Position numbers and translations under genes: made by a program
The notes under the pieces: generated by a model
The model's database searches: none
What the model saw: only the letters and a program-made list of their open reading frames with translations
Told to the model about the DNA's origin: nothing
DNA from: Fertoeibacter niger
GTDB lineage: Bacteria; Pseudomonadota; Alphaproteobacteria; Rhodobacterales; Rhodobacteraceae
Direction: 5' to 3'
Length of the DNA: 64,000 nucleotides
NCBI RefSeq assembly: GCF_009380135.2
Contig: NZ_WHUT02000017.1
Coordinates: 1-64,000 of the forward strand
Shown: one piece after another, positions 49,341-57,917 of the stretch
How the letters are laid out: every line of letters begins with the position of its first letter
How positions within the stretch are numbered: the first letter of the stretch is position 1

Positions 49341-51570
49341 GCGGCACCCCCCTGTCCCGGCCTTCGGTCAGGATTCGCACGATCCTGTCGCGGGTGGCGT
49401 CGCGCAGCCGCGCGCGGTCGGGACCGGCGCTGCGGCCGCGTTGCAGCAGGTAATCCGCCACCGCCCCCTGCACCAGCATCGCCACTTCGCTGCGCCCTAC
49501 CGGCAGGGACTGGGTCACGTCATCGGCGATGGTGGCGATGAGTGCGGCCCGCCGGGCCTGACCGTCTTCGCTGTCGGGCGCAACGCTGCCCAGCCCGTCT
49601 GCAAGTTCGGCCAGCATGTTGCCGCGCGCGGGGTCGTCGGGATCGGCGACGCTGAAGAAATCCGAGGTCAGAAGCTGCTCGATGTTCAGGTTGGTGACAT
49701 CGGGCAGCCGGGTCAGCTGTTCGACCTTGACCGGCAACCCCTCGGCTCCCCGGGCGCGGGGCACGCGCTGCAACACCATCACCTCGCCGTTCTTCATGCC
49801 GCGCAGGCACAGCGGTTCATGCGACGTGGCGATGAAGGTGACATGCGGCAGCGCGGTGCGCAGACCCCGCATGATCTGCACCTTCCAGCGCGGATGCAGA
49901 TGCGCCTCCACCTCGTCGATCAGCACGATCGCCCGTGCCTGTCTCAGCGTCGGAAACGACCAGCCGCGCGCCGGGTCCATCAGCCAGCGCATCACGTCGC
50001 AGGTCAGCGCAAGAATGCTGCGAAAGCCCGACGAGACCGAGGACAGCGGCGTCATCGCCTCGGCCCCGCCCGGCCCGTCGGGCAGGGTCACAACCATGCA
50101 GCGATTGCCGATCACCTCGATCCGCTCGAACCCGCCACCGGGACCAAAGATCGACCGCAGCGCGGCAATGACATCATTGAAGGGATCAGGTTCCAGCGAC
50201 AACAGCCATCTTTCGGGGTTGGACAGCAGATTGTCGCTGTGAAACAGGCTGACGATGCCGCGGTCAGGCGTCCAGTCGCGGTAGTCCTTGAGGAAGTGAC
50301 GATAGGCCCCGTAGGCAAAGACCGGCAGGTCTTTCAGGGCGTTGGGTGGCCCAGACAGGCCCCGCAAGTGAAGCCGCAGCGTGCGTGTGCGGGTCTTGCC
50401 ATCGCGGTGGCGCAGGGTCAGCTTCACGGTGCCTTCGCTGTGGCGGGCCTCTTTGCCACCCATGAACACAGGGTCAAGCAGCAGGCTGCCAGGTTGCGGG
50501 ATCAGCGCGTCCCGGGCCGTGCCTGACGCAAACGTCAGCGCGATGGCTTCCAGGATCGATGACTTCCCGGCGGCATTTTCGCCCAGGATCAGCAGCGCGG
50601 TCGCAGGATCGTCGGGTGTCAGCGGGGCCGGCAGGGTGATGGTGAGATCCTCGATGCCCTTGAAACCACGGATGGCCACTTTCACGAGTGTCGGGGGATC
50701 GGAATACACCGGGGTGGCGGGCGTGACGGCAGCCGAGATGCGGGTTTGTCGCCGAGAGCGATGATGGGCCGACGCCTGATCAAAGGCGAGACCACGGGCA
50801 AGGCTTTCAAGAAACCCGGAAAACTCCAGGCCTGCGGGAAATATGCCCGCGAGATCAGCCTCGGGGTCGCGGGAAAGGATATCTGCCGCGTCCGCGCCAC
50901 GCGTGGCTTCGCGTGCCAGAGCCTCGCGGCGCAGCGCCACCAGCCCGTCACGGTTCAGCTGGAAATGACGGATGGTCTCTGCCCCGCGGGGGCTTTTCGG
51001 CTCCCACAGACCGTCTGACAGGGCCTGCATGTGCCCCGACAGGTGGGTGTCGGTGCATGGGTCCAGCAGCAGCGGCTGTTCGGTCAAGCCTGCGGCCCAG
51101 GGCGCAGTGTTCACCGGATAAGGCCAGAGACCCTTCTTGGTCGCCTCGAACCCTGCGTATACTTCGGGCGGCGGAATGGGCACCCGGGGGCCTGCGACCG
51201 GAAAATGGTTGGCGGGCGAGGGGCGGCAATCCGCGCAGATCGGATACAGGTTCTGCCACACATCGGCGAGCCAGCCATAAGCCAGCGCGCCTTCGCCGCC
51301 AAGGATCGGCAGAGCCTCGGATGTCGGTCGAAACCGATAGGGCATGCTGGTGGTCTTGCGCTCGCAGAAGGCGCATTTGTCATCGAACTGAATCCGCAAG
51401 GCGAGATCGAGTGTCGTTGCGGCGCTGGGAAGGTGGCGATCGGGCGGCCGGGTCTGCGCGCGGCGGCGCGGATCAAGCAACAGGAACTCCAGATAATCCT
51501 GCCGCATTCTTTGAAATTCAGGAATGGACAGTGCTTCTGGCGCGGGACTTGAACGCTCGACAAAACGCAT
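49327..51570 (-). CDS. HNH-like/AAA ATPase fusion protein, PtuA-like
   Basis: A 747-residue protein with two parts. Residues about 50-220 form an HNH-like domain with zinc cysteines CAFC and CADC and a DVWQNL motif, but the catalytic EH of the paralog is replaced by YR (YRFRP). Residues about 295-747 are an ABC/SMC-type AAA ATPase: Walker A GENAAGKSS, a signature-like SSVSSGFRSILAL, Walker B IVLIDEVEAHLHP and ATSHEP switch. ATG 51570 is preferred over TTG 51606. It leads the operon ATPase-HNH-patatin and is the likely sensor/regulator. Confidence 0.85.
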   Translation of the reverse strand: MRFVERSSPAPEALSIPEFQRMRQDYLEFLLLDPRRRAQTRPPDRHLPSAATTLDLALRIQFDDKCAFCERKTTSMPYRFRPTSEALPILGGEGALAYGWLADVWQNLYPICADCRPSPANHFPVAGPRVPIPPPEVYAGFEATKKGLWPYPVNTAPWAAGLTEQPLLLDPCTDTHLSGHMQALSDGLWEPKSPRGAETIRHFQLNRDGLVALRREALAREATRGADAADILSRDPEADLAGIFPAGLEFSGFLESLARGLAFDQASAHHRSRRQTRISAAVTPATPVYSDPPTLVKVAIRGFKGIEDLTITLPAPLTPDDPATALLILGENAAGKSSILEAIALTFASGTARDALIPQPGSLLLDPVFMGGKEARHSEGTVKLTLRHRDGKTRTRTLRLHLRGLSGPPNALKDLPVFAYGAYRHFLKDYRDWTPDRGIVSLFHSDNLLSNPERWLLSLEPDPFNDVIAALRSIFGPGGGFERIEVIGNRCMVVTLPDGPGGAEAMTPLSSVSSGFRSILALTCDVMRWLMDPARGWSFPTLRQARAIVLIDEVEAHLHPRWKVQIMRGLRTALPHVTFIATSHEPLCLRGMKNGEVMVLQRVPRARGAEGLPVKVEQLTRLPDVTNLNIEQLLTSDFFSVADPDDPARGNMLAELADGLGSVAPDSEDGQARRAALIATIADDVTQSLPVGRSEVAMLVQGAVADYLLQRGRSAGPDRARLRDATRDRIVRILTEGRDRGVPHAPG

Positions 51571-52070
51571 GACACGAGGCCTGAAAAGCGGTTTCGGTGG
51601 AAACAAGTTGTCACGTAGAATACAGCAATTGCATCAACTGTAGCACGTTTTTTTCTGTATGGCGTCATCCTATGCGATAAAATCGGGGGGCCAAAGTGGG
51701 GCTGGCAAGGCCAGACGCTTCCCAAGCGCGACACAAAGATGAAGGTCGCCCCGGCTCAATTGATGGGCGCTTGGGGAATGGGGCTGCACAGGCGAACAGG
51801 TTTTTCCAGTGCAAGGGCTTTTTTCGACCGCAGGGATTATCGACGCGGGTTTCCCCCGGCCGGTGTCCGCTCTGTTAATTGATGTGGAACGCATTTTCGG
51901 GCACCCGAGGATGACCTTGGCTGCATGCCCGACGCGGTGGATGCAGATGGAAGGGCTGTCTGGGAAGGGCGCAGGGCAGCGCCGGGCCGATTGGTTGTCC
52001 AAAGGGGAAATGGCGTTCGCAACAATGTGGCCGCCAGATTGCCTCACTCAAGCAGCACGGGACGGCAAAG
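51571..52070. other. Intergenic region between ATPase fusion and LysR genes
   Basis: About 500 bp upstream of the putative defence operon. It should contain the operon's promoter: an AT-rich patch at about 51605-51665 (with a run of six T) lies just before the start. The remainder has only overlapping short frames without recognised products. Confidence 0.5.
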
Positions 52071-52958
52071 CTACGTCAGAAGCTGCGCCAGCAATAACGC
52101 CACATGACGCAGACCCAGATCCCTGGCCCTGCGGCGGTGCCAGCCCAGGTGCAGCGGGAAACCGGCGACGGGAATTGGCACAGGCAGACTGATCAGGTCT
52201 GGCCGGATGGCGACAAGGCGCGACGGCAGCAGCGCGATCATGTCGGTTTCGTGCAGCAGGGCGGGCACCATGGCAAAACTAGGCACCACCAGCCCGATCC
52301 GTCGGGTGCGGCCAATCCGGGCCAGTTCGGTGTCAAACGGGCTGCGCGCCTCGCCCTTCCCCGACACCAGGACATGCGGGAACGCAAGCCAGCGGTCGAG
52401 ATCGAAGCCCGCGATGGCCGGGTGGCCCTGCCGCAAGGCAACGACAAAATGCTCGGTCAACAGGTTCTGTTGGTGAATATCGTCCTGCGCGCCGGAAAAC
52501 ACCGAAATGGCGATGTCGGTGGTTCCCGCGATCAACGCGGATGCCGCAGCTTCGGCCCCATGCCAGGGCTGAAGGATCAGGTCGATTCCGGGGGCCGTGC
52601 TTTGCAGGGCCTGCAACAGCGGCCCTGTGACCAGCATCGCCGGAAGGTCGGCCATCGAAAGGCGCAGCGTCTGACGCAAATCTTCAAGAATTGGCTCTGC
52701 CGGGTCTACCAGATCGCCAATCCCCGCCAGCAGCGATTTCAGCGGCGCGCGCAAGGCTTCTGCCTTGGCTGTCAGGCGCATCGTGCCGCGCCCGCGTTCC
52801 AAGAGGTCATCGCGGAACAGGTGGCGGCAGCGCTGCAAGGCAGCGGAAGCGGCAGGTTGTGACAGGTTCAGCCGGTCGGCTGCCCGGCTGACATGCGCCT
52901 CGTCCAACAGCGCGTCGAGGATCACCAGAAGATTGAGGTCAAGGCTGCGTAAATTCAT
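52071..52958 (-). CDS. LysR-family regulator (NodD/SyrM-like group)
   Basis: A 295-residue LysR protein beginning MNLRSLDLNLLVILDALLDEAHVSRAADRLNLSQPAASAALQRCRHLFRDDLLERGRGTMRLTAKAEAL, the pattern of the NodD/SyrM-like branch. The effector domain has LRLSMADLPAMLVTGPLLQAL and TDIAISVF. It is divergent from a flavodoxin-fold reductase gene, which it probably controls through an inverted repeat at 52962-52986. Confidence 0.9.
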   Translation of the reverse strand: MNLRSLDLNLLVILDALLDEAHVSRAADRLNLSQPAASAALQRCRHLFRDDLLERGRGTMRLTAKAEALRAPLKSLLAGIGDLVDPAEPILEDLRQTLRLSMADLPAMLVTGPLLQALQSTAPGIDLILQPWHGAEAAASALIAGTTDIAISVFSGAQDDIHQQNLLTEHFVVALRQGHPAIAGFDLDRWLAFPHVLVSGKGEARSPFDTELARIGRTRRIGLVVPSFAMVPALLHETDMIALLPSRLVAIRPDLISLPVPIPVAGFPLHLGWHRRRARDLGLRHVALLLAQLLT

Positions 52959-52961
52959 GGG

Positions 52962-52986
52962 ATTGATAATAGATCAGATCATCAAT
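52962..52986. promoter_or_regulatory. Inverted repeat in the lysR/reductase promoter
   Basis: ATTGAT (52962-52967) and ATCAAT (52981-52986) are perfect complements 13 bp apart, starting 4 bp from the LysR start codon. The T-N11-A-like geometry and divergent context fit a LysR binding site. Confidence 0.5.
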
Positions 52987-53040
52987 CGATTGGAGTGATT
53001 TGTTTCGATCGCACATCCTGCCTTTATCGCAACACAGGAT

Positions 53041-53613
53041 ATGTCCATGACCCACACTCTGATCCTTGTCTTCCATCCCGATCTTGCCCGGTCGCGGGCC
53101 AATGCGGCCCTGGCAAAAGCCGCCCAAACGCTGCCCGGCGTCGAGGTGGTCGACATGCAGGCGGCCTTTCCCGACGGGATCGACATGGCCCGCGATGGCG
53201 CGGCCGAGGCGGCGCGGCTGCTGGCCGCCGACCGGATCGTGTTGCAATTCCCGGTGCAGTGGTATTCCGCGCCGCCGTTGTTGGGCGCGTGGCAGAACGC
53301 CGTCCTGACGCGGATGTTCTACATCAACTTCGACGATGAGGGGCGGCGGCTTGCCGGCATCCCGCTGAAGATAGCAGCCACGGCGGGCAATGTGCCCGAG
53401 GCTTACGGGCCGACGGGCAGCAACGGCTTTGCGATGATCGACTTGTTCACACCGCTGCGGGCCATGGCGCACCGCTGCGCTTTCGGTTGGGCCGAGCCGT
53501 TTGTGCTTTACCGCGCCATGGCGCTGTCGGACGCCGAATTGCAGGCCGCCGGGGATGATTATGCGGCAACGCTTGCCTGCTGGATCGCCACGCCAGACCG
53601 CAGGGCGGCCTGA
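53041..53613 (+). CDS. NAD(P)H-dependent oxidoreductase, KefF/MdaB-like flavodoxin fold
   Basis: A 190-residue quinone-reductase-type flavoprotein: LILVFHPDLARSRANAAL for phosphate binding, IVLQFPVQWYSAPPLLGAWQNAVLTRMF and LKIAATAGNVPEAYGPTGSNGF. It binds FAD or FMN and reduces quinones or similar electrophiles in the cytoplasm. It is followed 3 bp on by a small membrane protein gene. The start may be ATG 53041 or 53047. Confidence 0.88.
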   Translation: MSMTHTLILVFHPDLARSRANAALAKAAQTLPGVEVVDMQAAFPDGIDMARDGAAEAARLLAADRIVLQFPVQWYSAPPLLGAWQNAVLTRMFYINFDDEGRRLAGIPLKIAATAGNVPEAYGPTGSNGFAMIDLFTPLRAMAHRCAFGWAEPFVLYRAMALSDAELQAAGDDYAATLACWIATPDRRAA

Positions 53614-53616
53614 GCC

Positions 53617-54033
53617 ATGGAAAGATCGCATGACACTTTCACCGACCTGCCGCGCGGAACGCCGGTCTGGTTCACCTTGTCTGCCCGCGTGCTGCCGTTT
53701 GGCCTGCTCAGCCAGTTCCTCAGCGCCGGCAGCGCGCTGTTCCGGGATGACACGCTGTGGAACCTGCACGGGGGCATCGGCGGCGCGCTGTCTGTTCCCG
53801 TCCTTGCGCTGCTGGCAGGTGCCGTCTTCATCCGCCGACTGCGCGGCTTTGGCTGGTGGGCCGGGCTGACCTGCCTGCTGTATCTGACACAGGTCGCCTT
53901 GGCTGCGGGGGCGGGCCCGCTGCCCTTGTCGCTGCATCCGCTGAACGGCGCGCTGTTGCTGACCGCCAGCCTGATCCTGCTGGCCAAGGTCGAACGCCGC
54001 CGCGCCCGCCCCCTGCCCGCGCGAAGCCTGTGA
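53617..54033 (+). CDS. Small membrane protein, DUF6220-like
   Basis: A 138-residue protein with four hydrophobic segments (FTLSARVLPFGLLSQFLSAG, GGALSVPVLALLAGAVFI, WWAGLTCLLYLTQVALAAG, LNGALLLTASLILLAKV) and a short His in NLHGGIGG. Similar small four-helix proteins occur beside quinone reductases. Function is unknown. It is in an operon with the reductase. Confidence 0.7.
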   Translation: MERSHDTFTDLPRGTPVWFTLSARVLPFGLLSQFLSAGSALFRDDTLWNLHGGIGGALSVPVLALLAGAVFIRRLRGFGWWAGLTCLLYLTQVALAAGAGPLPLSLHPLNGALLLTASLILLAKVERRRARPLPARSL

Positions 54034-54186
54034 CCGCCGAAATGCTGCGCTGACGGCCTGCCGTCACCATCAGGTTGGAACCAATGGCGCTACGCTGCTT
54101 GGGCGTGGCGCCTGCGTGACGAACCTGTCGCAGTTGCTTGCGTCCATCCCTGCAAAGCGCCCGCGCTCAACTCAAGGGACGAAGCT

Positions 54187-54930
54187 TCAGCCGGGCTTTT
54201 CATCCTCGTTCAGCAAGACAGGTGGAACATCCTCATAACTGCCCGTGCGTGACCACACGATGTTTTCGCGCTTCTTGCGCGCGGGAATGCCGGCATACAC
54301 ACAATGAGCGTCAAGCGTGCCGCTGGCGATTGACGCCCCACCCAGCACCGTGCCTTCGTGGATGCGCACGCCCTTGTTGCAGCGCGAACCGTTCCCGAGC
54401 CAGACATAGCGGTCGATCACGACCGAAGCGGGAGTGTTCAGGCGCTCACGGGACTTGCGGTCAAAAATTCCATGGCCATCGTCGGTGCGCAGCATCACAC
54501 TGTTCGAGAACATGCAGCCGTTGCCTATCAAGATCGCCTGATCACCTGGGCCGCAAATGGCAGAGCCGCTCTCCCATGTGACGCGGCCCCCCAATGCAAT
54601 CGTGTTGCCCAGCCCGTGGGTTGTGAAAAGCACTGATTTCACTCGTGCATTCGGGCCGATGAAGACAACGTTGTTTTCACCGCGAATTTCAAACTTTGTT
54701 CGATAAAGATTTACGCCCTCGGCAATGAAGATGGCTGAGCCCTTGCCTGAAAGGGTCACTTCTAGATTGCGGGCAACGAACCGACCGGATGCGAATATGC
54801 CTGCGCCGCCCGTCACCTCGAACTTGGCAGAATTGAGAAAGTCACTCTCACCGACGGGCATGTAGTTCCGGCCGACGTCCAGATCGACACCGAACTTCTC
54901 AATCAGCTCTGACAGGCGGTCAGCTTGCAT
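54187..54930 (-). CDS. Left-handed beta-helix (hexapeptide) acyltransferase-like protein
   Basis: A 247-residue protein with the hexapeptide-repeat pattern of LbetaH acyltransferases, notably IGNGCMFSNSVMLRTDDGHGIFDRKS, VVIDRYVWLGNGSRCNKGVRIHEGTVLGGASIASG and DAHCVYAGIPARKKRENIVW. The DGH segment supplies the likely catalytic His. It resembles capsule or lipopolysaccharide sugar O-acetyltransferases. AGGAGG lies 6 bases before ATG 54930. It stands alone without glycosyltransferases nearby. Confidence 0.82.
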   Translation of the reverse strand: MQADRLSELIEKFGVDLDVGRNYMPVGESDFLNSAKFEVTGGAGIFASGRFVARNLEVTLSGKGSAIFIAEGVNLYRTKFEIRGENNVVFIGPNARVKSVLFTTHGLGNTIALGGRVTWESGSAICGPGDQAILIGNGCMFSNSVMLRTDDGHGIFDRKSRERLNTPASVVIDRYVWLGNGSRCNKGVRIHEGTVLGGASIASGTLDAHCVYAGIPARKKRENIVWSRTGSYEDVPPVLLNEDEKPG

Positions 54931-55192
54931 ATGGCACCTCCTGCCAACTCTTCCATGGTGACTCGTCGTCGGGGGGCAACGTCGCCTGATAGGGCTTGGT
55001 GATCAATCACTTTCTTGCGGATCAGCATCTGCCCGCTTGGCAGGGGTTCAGGGCACCTGCAGATCTCTGTCCACGAAACCTGCGGAAGCGCAAATAATGT
55101 GACCGCCCCCGATGGCAGCCAGCATTTTCCTTTGCATCTGCGTCAAGATCGTGTGAACTGCCGAGAGGCAGCCGCATTTTCAGGAGACCCGA

Positions 55193-55810
55193 TTGATCGG
55201 ACGAAGCTTGATGTTAGCGCTTGCAATTTCCTGTGCGCCGACTCTTGCAGCAGCGGATGCGAATGCCGTTGCTGCGGCGTTGCAAAGTTGGCGAGACGCG
55301 TGCAGCGACCCTAACCCGGATCTGGCGGTCGGCTACCTCGGCGATGCGATGGCCACCGGGAACATCGACGTCCGCAAAGCGTGCCTTCGGCAAATACTGA
55401 GTAGTGACAATCTCGATGTGCAAAGCGCCGCGCTGAGGGTGCTGGTTGCTAGCCTGCCGGTAATACGCTTCCGAACAGGCAAGCCGAACAATGGCAGTGC
55501 CGGCGGGCGGGCGAGAGAGATCTCAGCTTCGCTGCGGCATGGGTTGGTCTTCTATGCCTCGAACGGCGACGCCGCCACAGCGACCGCACAGTGGAGCCCG
55601 CTTGTCCGAAACACCGTTCCTCTGGAGACGGCGACAGGAAGGGTGAGCGTCTTCGGCTCTTCAATCCACTGGGCCGGGACATGCTACTATGACGAAGGCG
55701 AGGTGTTCGATTGCCAGCTGTCGGCAGACCTGGTCGAGGGAGACCAATTGACCGGGATATTCTTGATAAGGGATATGGAGTTTCCGGTAACAGCCAGCCT
55801 GTTTGACTGA
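55193..55810 (+). CDS. Predicted secreted protein of unknown function
   Basis: A 205-residue protein with signal peptide MIGRSLMLALAISCAPTLAAAD. The mature N-terminal half is helical and HEAT-like in pattern (AALQSWRDACSDPNPDLAVGYLGDAMATGNIDVRKACLRQILSSDNLDVQSAALRVLVASL). The C-terminal half is beta-rich with two Cys (TCYYDEGEVFDCQL). TTG 55193 has AGGAG 6 bases upstream; ATG 55211 is an alternative without one. It is convergent with the protease-like operon, 8 bp away, and may belong with it functionally. Confidence 0.65.
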   Translation: MIGRSLMLALAISCAPTLAAADANAVAAALQSWRDACSDPNPDLAVGYLGDAMATGNIDVRKACLRQILSSDNLDVQSAALRVLVASLPVIRFRTGKPNNGSAGGRAREISASLRHGLVFYASNGDAATATAQWSPLVRNTVPLETATGRVSVFGSSIHWAGTCYYDEGEVFDCQLSADLVEGDQLTGIFLIRDMEFPVTASLFD

Positions 55811-55818
55811 ATCCGCCG

Positions 55819-56922
55819 CTATTGCAGATATATCTCAGATAGGCCCACCACGCCTTGCGCCGGAACCGCACGGAACCTCAATTTCAAAGGGCCCTTTGCG
55901 CCAACCCGGCAAATTGATGCCGATGCGCCGACCATGCAGCGGTTGTTCAGCGTTGTCCAGCCGTCGCCCCGGTTCATCTCGATGGTCAGGGCCGTGGCCG
56001 GGCCGCAGGCTGGATCGGCGCGCAAGCGGATAGCTGACACCTGCACATTGTCCTTGATCTGCAGCACCACCTCAACCACACGCTTCCCAGGCGGTGGGGT
56101 CACCTGCCAGCAGCCTCCTGGTGCGATTTCGGACAGAAGGGCAGAGGCTTCCAAGGGCACCGCCAGTAAATGAAGAATTTCGAAGCGTATCTGACCGGGT
56201 TGATCCAGAGGTTCAGGTGAACGGCTGTTCTGTGCCGCCTCGATCAGTTCGAAGGCTGCACGAACAAGGTCGAAGCGCAGGACGCTGGCATCGCCTTCAT
56301 CTTTCCGCACCTCAAGAATCATGGCGGCGGGAAGCGGGTTACCCTCCCAGTCCAAGAACACGATTGACCCACTAAGGCCGCCGCGAAAAAAGGTGCGATC
56401 CGCTGGATTCAACGGGCGCACCAGAAATCGGCTGCCCTGCGCTTCATCAGTCGTGCTACGAAATCTATCGACGGCGAAAGTGACCGTGGCGCCTTCTTGC
56501 ACATGGATCACGTTCAGTGCACGCGAGCGAGCCAGTGCGTCAACATAGGATTGCCCTGGCAGACCCAGCCGCGAGTTGCAGTCGCCCTCCGCCCTGCCCG
56601 CCACCACGCGGGCGAATGCCAGGTCGTCCACCATCCCGGCTGCCTGCAATGCACCTGGCACCGCCGAGACCCGGATGGGTTGCGCGGTTTCGCCACTGCG
56701 ACCAGACTGGTCGCGAAAAGCGAAGGCGGGGGCCGTTGTCGTATCCATCGTGCCAACGACATGCCAGGGCAAGGCAATCCAGCAACTGCTGTCGTTGCGC
56801 GAACCGAAGAGCCAGCCGTTTCCGACCTCTTCGAAGGCGGCGTTGACGAAGACCACCTCGGCACGAGCGGCACCGCCGCAGACAGCCATCAGCAGTGCCA
56901 GAACCTGCATGGCTCGGATCAT
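55819..56922 (-). CDS. Predicted secreted trypsin-like serine protease
   Basis: A 367-residue protein with a signal peptide ending near AARAE. Residues about 25-210 resemble a trypsin-fold protease: GNGWLFG then CWIALPWHVV with His54, VDDLAFARV with Asp100, and GGLSGSIVFL with Ser184. The spacing fits the chymotrypsin order His-Asp-Ser. The C-terminal 150 residues are a beta-rich domain with Cys pairs. Its start overlaps the upstream membrane-protein gene by 4 bp. The family is otherwise unrecognised; activity is inferred. Confidence 0.62.
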   Translation of the reverse strand: MIRAMQVLALLMAVCGGAARAEVVFVNAAFEEVGNGWLFGSRNDSSCWIALPWHVVGTMDTTTAPAFAFRDQSGRSGETAQPIRVSAVPGALQAAGMVDDLAFARVVAGRAEGDCNSRLGLPGQSYVDALARSRALNVIHVQEGATVTFAVDRFRSTTDEAQGSRFLVRPLNPADRTFFRGGLSGSIVFLDWEGNPLPAAMILEVRKDEGDASVLRFDLVRAAFELIEAAQNSRSPEPLDQPGQIRFEILHLLAVPLEASALLSEIAPGGCWQVTPPPGKRVVEVVLQIKDNVQVSAIRLRADPACGPATALTIEMNRGDGWTTLNNRCMVGASASICRVGAKGPLKLRFRAVPAQGVVGLSEIYLQ

Positions 56923-57917
56923 CGGCGGCCCCGTTTGTCGCGCACCACCCCGTCAAGCGCGCACAAGAGTTGAAGGATGAAGCCGAATATCGCGATGGCG
57001 ACAAGGATCGGCACCAGACCAGGGTTGGAGAAGCTCCGTGCAAAGGCCCCAACTGCCAGCCTTTCGACCTGATCGCGCTGACCTATGCGATAGATCAGCA
57101 CTTCTGATGCCTCCAGCGTTACCTCGACATCCAGCGCGAAGTCGTCCGCGGCCGCCGTAACCGTGCCGACCATTGTGGAAGGTTCTTCCGTGCTGGACAG
57201 CCGGCTGCCACGGGGGATCTGGAACTCGGCGTCGGGGATGGGATAAAGTTGGCCCGTCCCGGACAAGGTCGAGGTCCGACCGAACAGCCGGACCGTCGCC
57301 CCCATCAGCAAGGGGCCCGGCGCACGGCGCACGCTGAACCCGCCATGGCCATCATCGACCTGGATCAGGTCTTGTGCCTGCACCGGCGCGGTCTGTATTC
57401 TCAGTTCCGCGCCTATTTCGCCACGGCCAACGATCGGAAAGGGCAGGTGCCGGTCCAGCACCTCATTCGGCACAAGAAGGTTCAGGGTGTCGCCCTGCAC
57501 CTTGCAGACTGCGTGACCCTCGACGGTCAGTTCGGCTGCGGAAGTTCCCGGCGGAATGTCCAGTGTGATCAACAGATGGCTACGATGGTGAGTGTAGGAG
57601 ACCCGGTTGCCTTGTCCGGGCGCCACCAAGCCCGTGAATCGACCCGTGCCGTCCAGAATCCCTTCACAGACCTGCGAACGATCGCGCAACTGCGCTCCCT
57701 GAAGGGTGAAATTCGAGGCGGGGCCGCGCTGCACTTCGTAGGTAACGAAAGTCGATTGCGCACTGATCAGCGCTACGGGCGTGATGTCCAGAACGAAGAC
57801 ACGCACGAACAGGAAGATTACCCCGGTCAGGCCCGCCGAGGCCAACAGGAACCAGGCCGGCCTCGACCAGGAAGAGACGGACTCGAAAAGGGTGCGGAGC
57901 CGTTTCGGCAGCGTCAT
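56919..57917 (-). CDS. Bitopic membrane protein with large periplasmic domain
   Basis: A 332-residue protein with one membrane span near each end (WFLLASAGLTGVIFLFVRVFVL at about 22-43 and LVPILVAIAIFGFILQLLCALD at about 300-321) and some 250 residues of beta-rich, presumably periplasmic sequence between them. The C-terminus ends basic, VRDKRGRR. No family is recognised. It overlaps both neighbours by 4 bp (ATGA), so the three genes are tightly co-translated. Confidence 0.65.
   Translation of the reverse strand: MTLPKRLRTLFESVSSWSRPAWFLLASAGLTGVIFLFVRVFVLDITPVALISAQSTFVTYEVQRGPASNFTLQGAQLRDRSQVCEGILDGTGRFTGLVAPGQGNRVSYTHHRSHLLITLDIPPGTSAAELTVEGHAVCKVQGDTLNLLVPNEVLDRHLPFPIVGRGEIGAELRIQTAPVQAQDLIQVDDGHGGFSVRRAPGPLLMGATVRLFGRTSTLSGTGQLYPIPDAEFQIPRGSRLSSTEEPSTMVGTVTAAADDFALDVEVTLEASEVLIYRIGQRDQVERLAVGAFARSFSNPGLVPILVAIAIFGFILQLLCALDGVVRDKRGRR

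Noticed and set aside
46513-51570. CBASS system with patatin effector
   Set aside because: No cyclic-oligonucleotide synthase (CD-NTase) gene is present; the neighbours are ATPase and HNH proteins.
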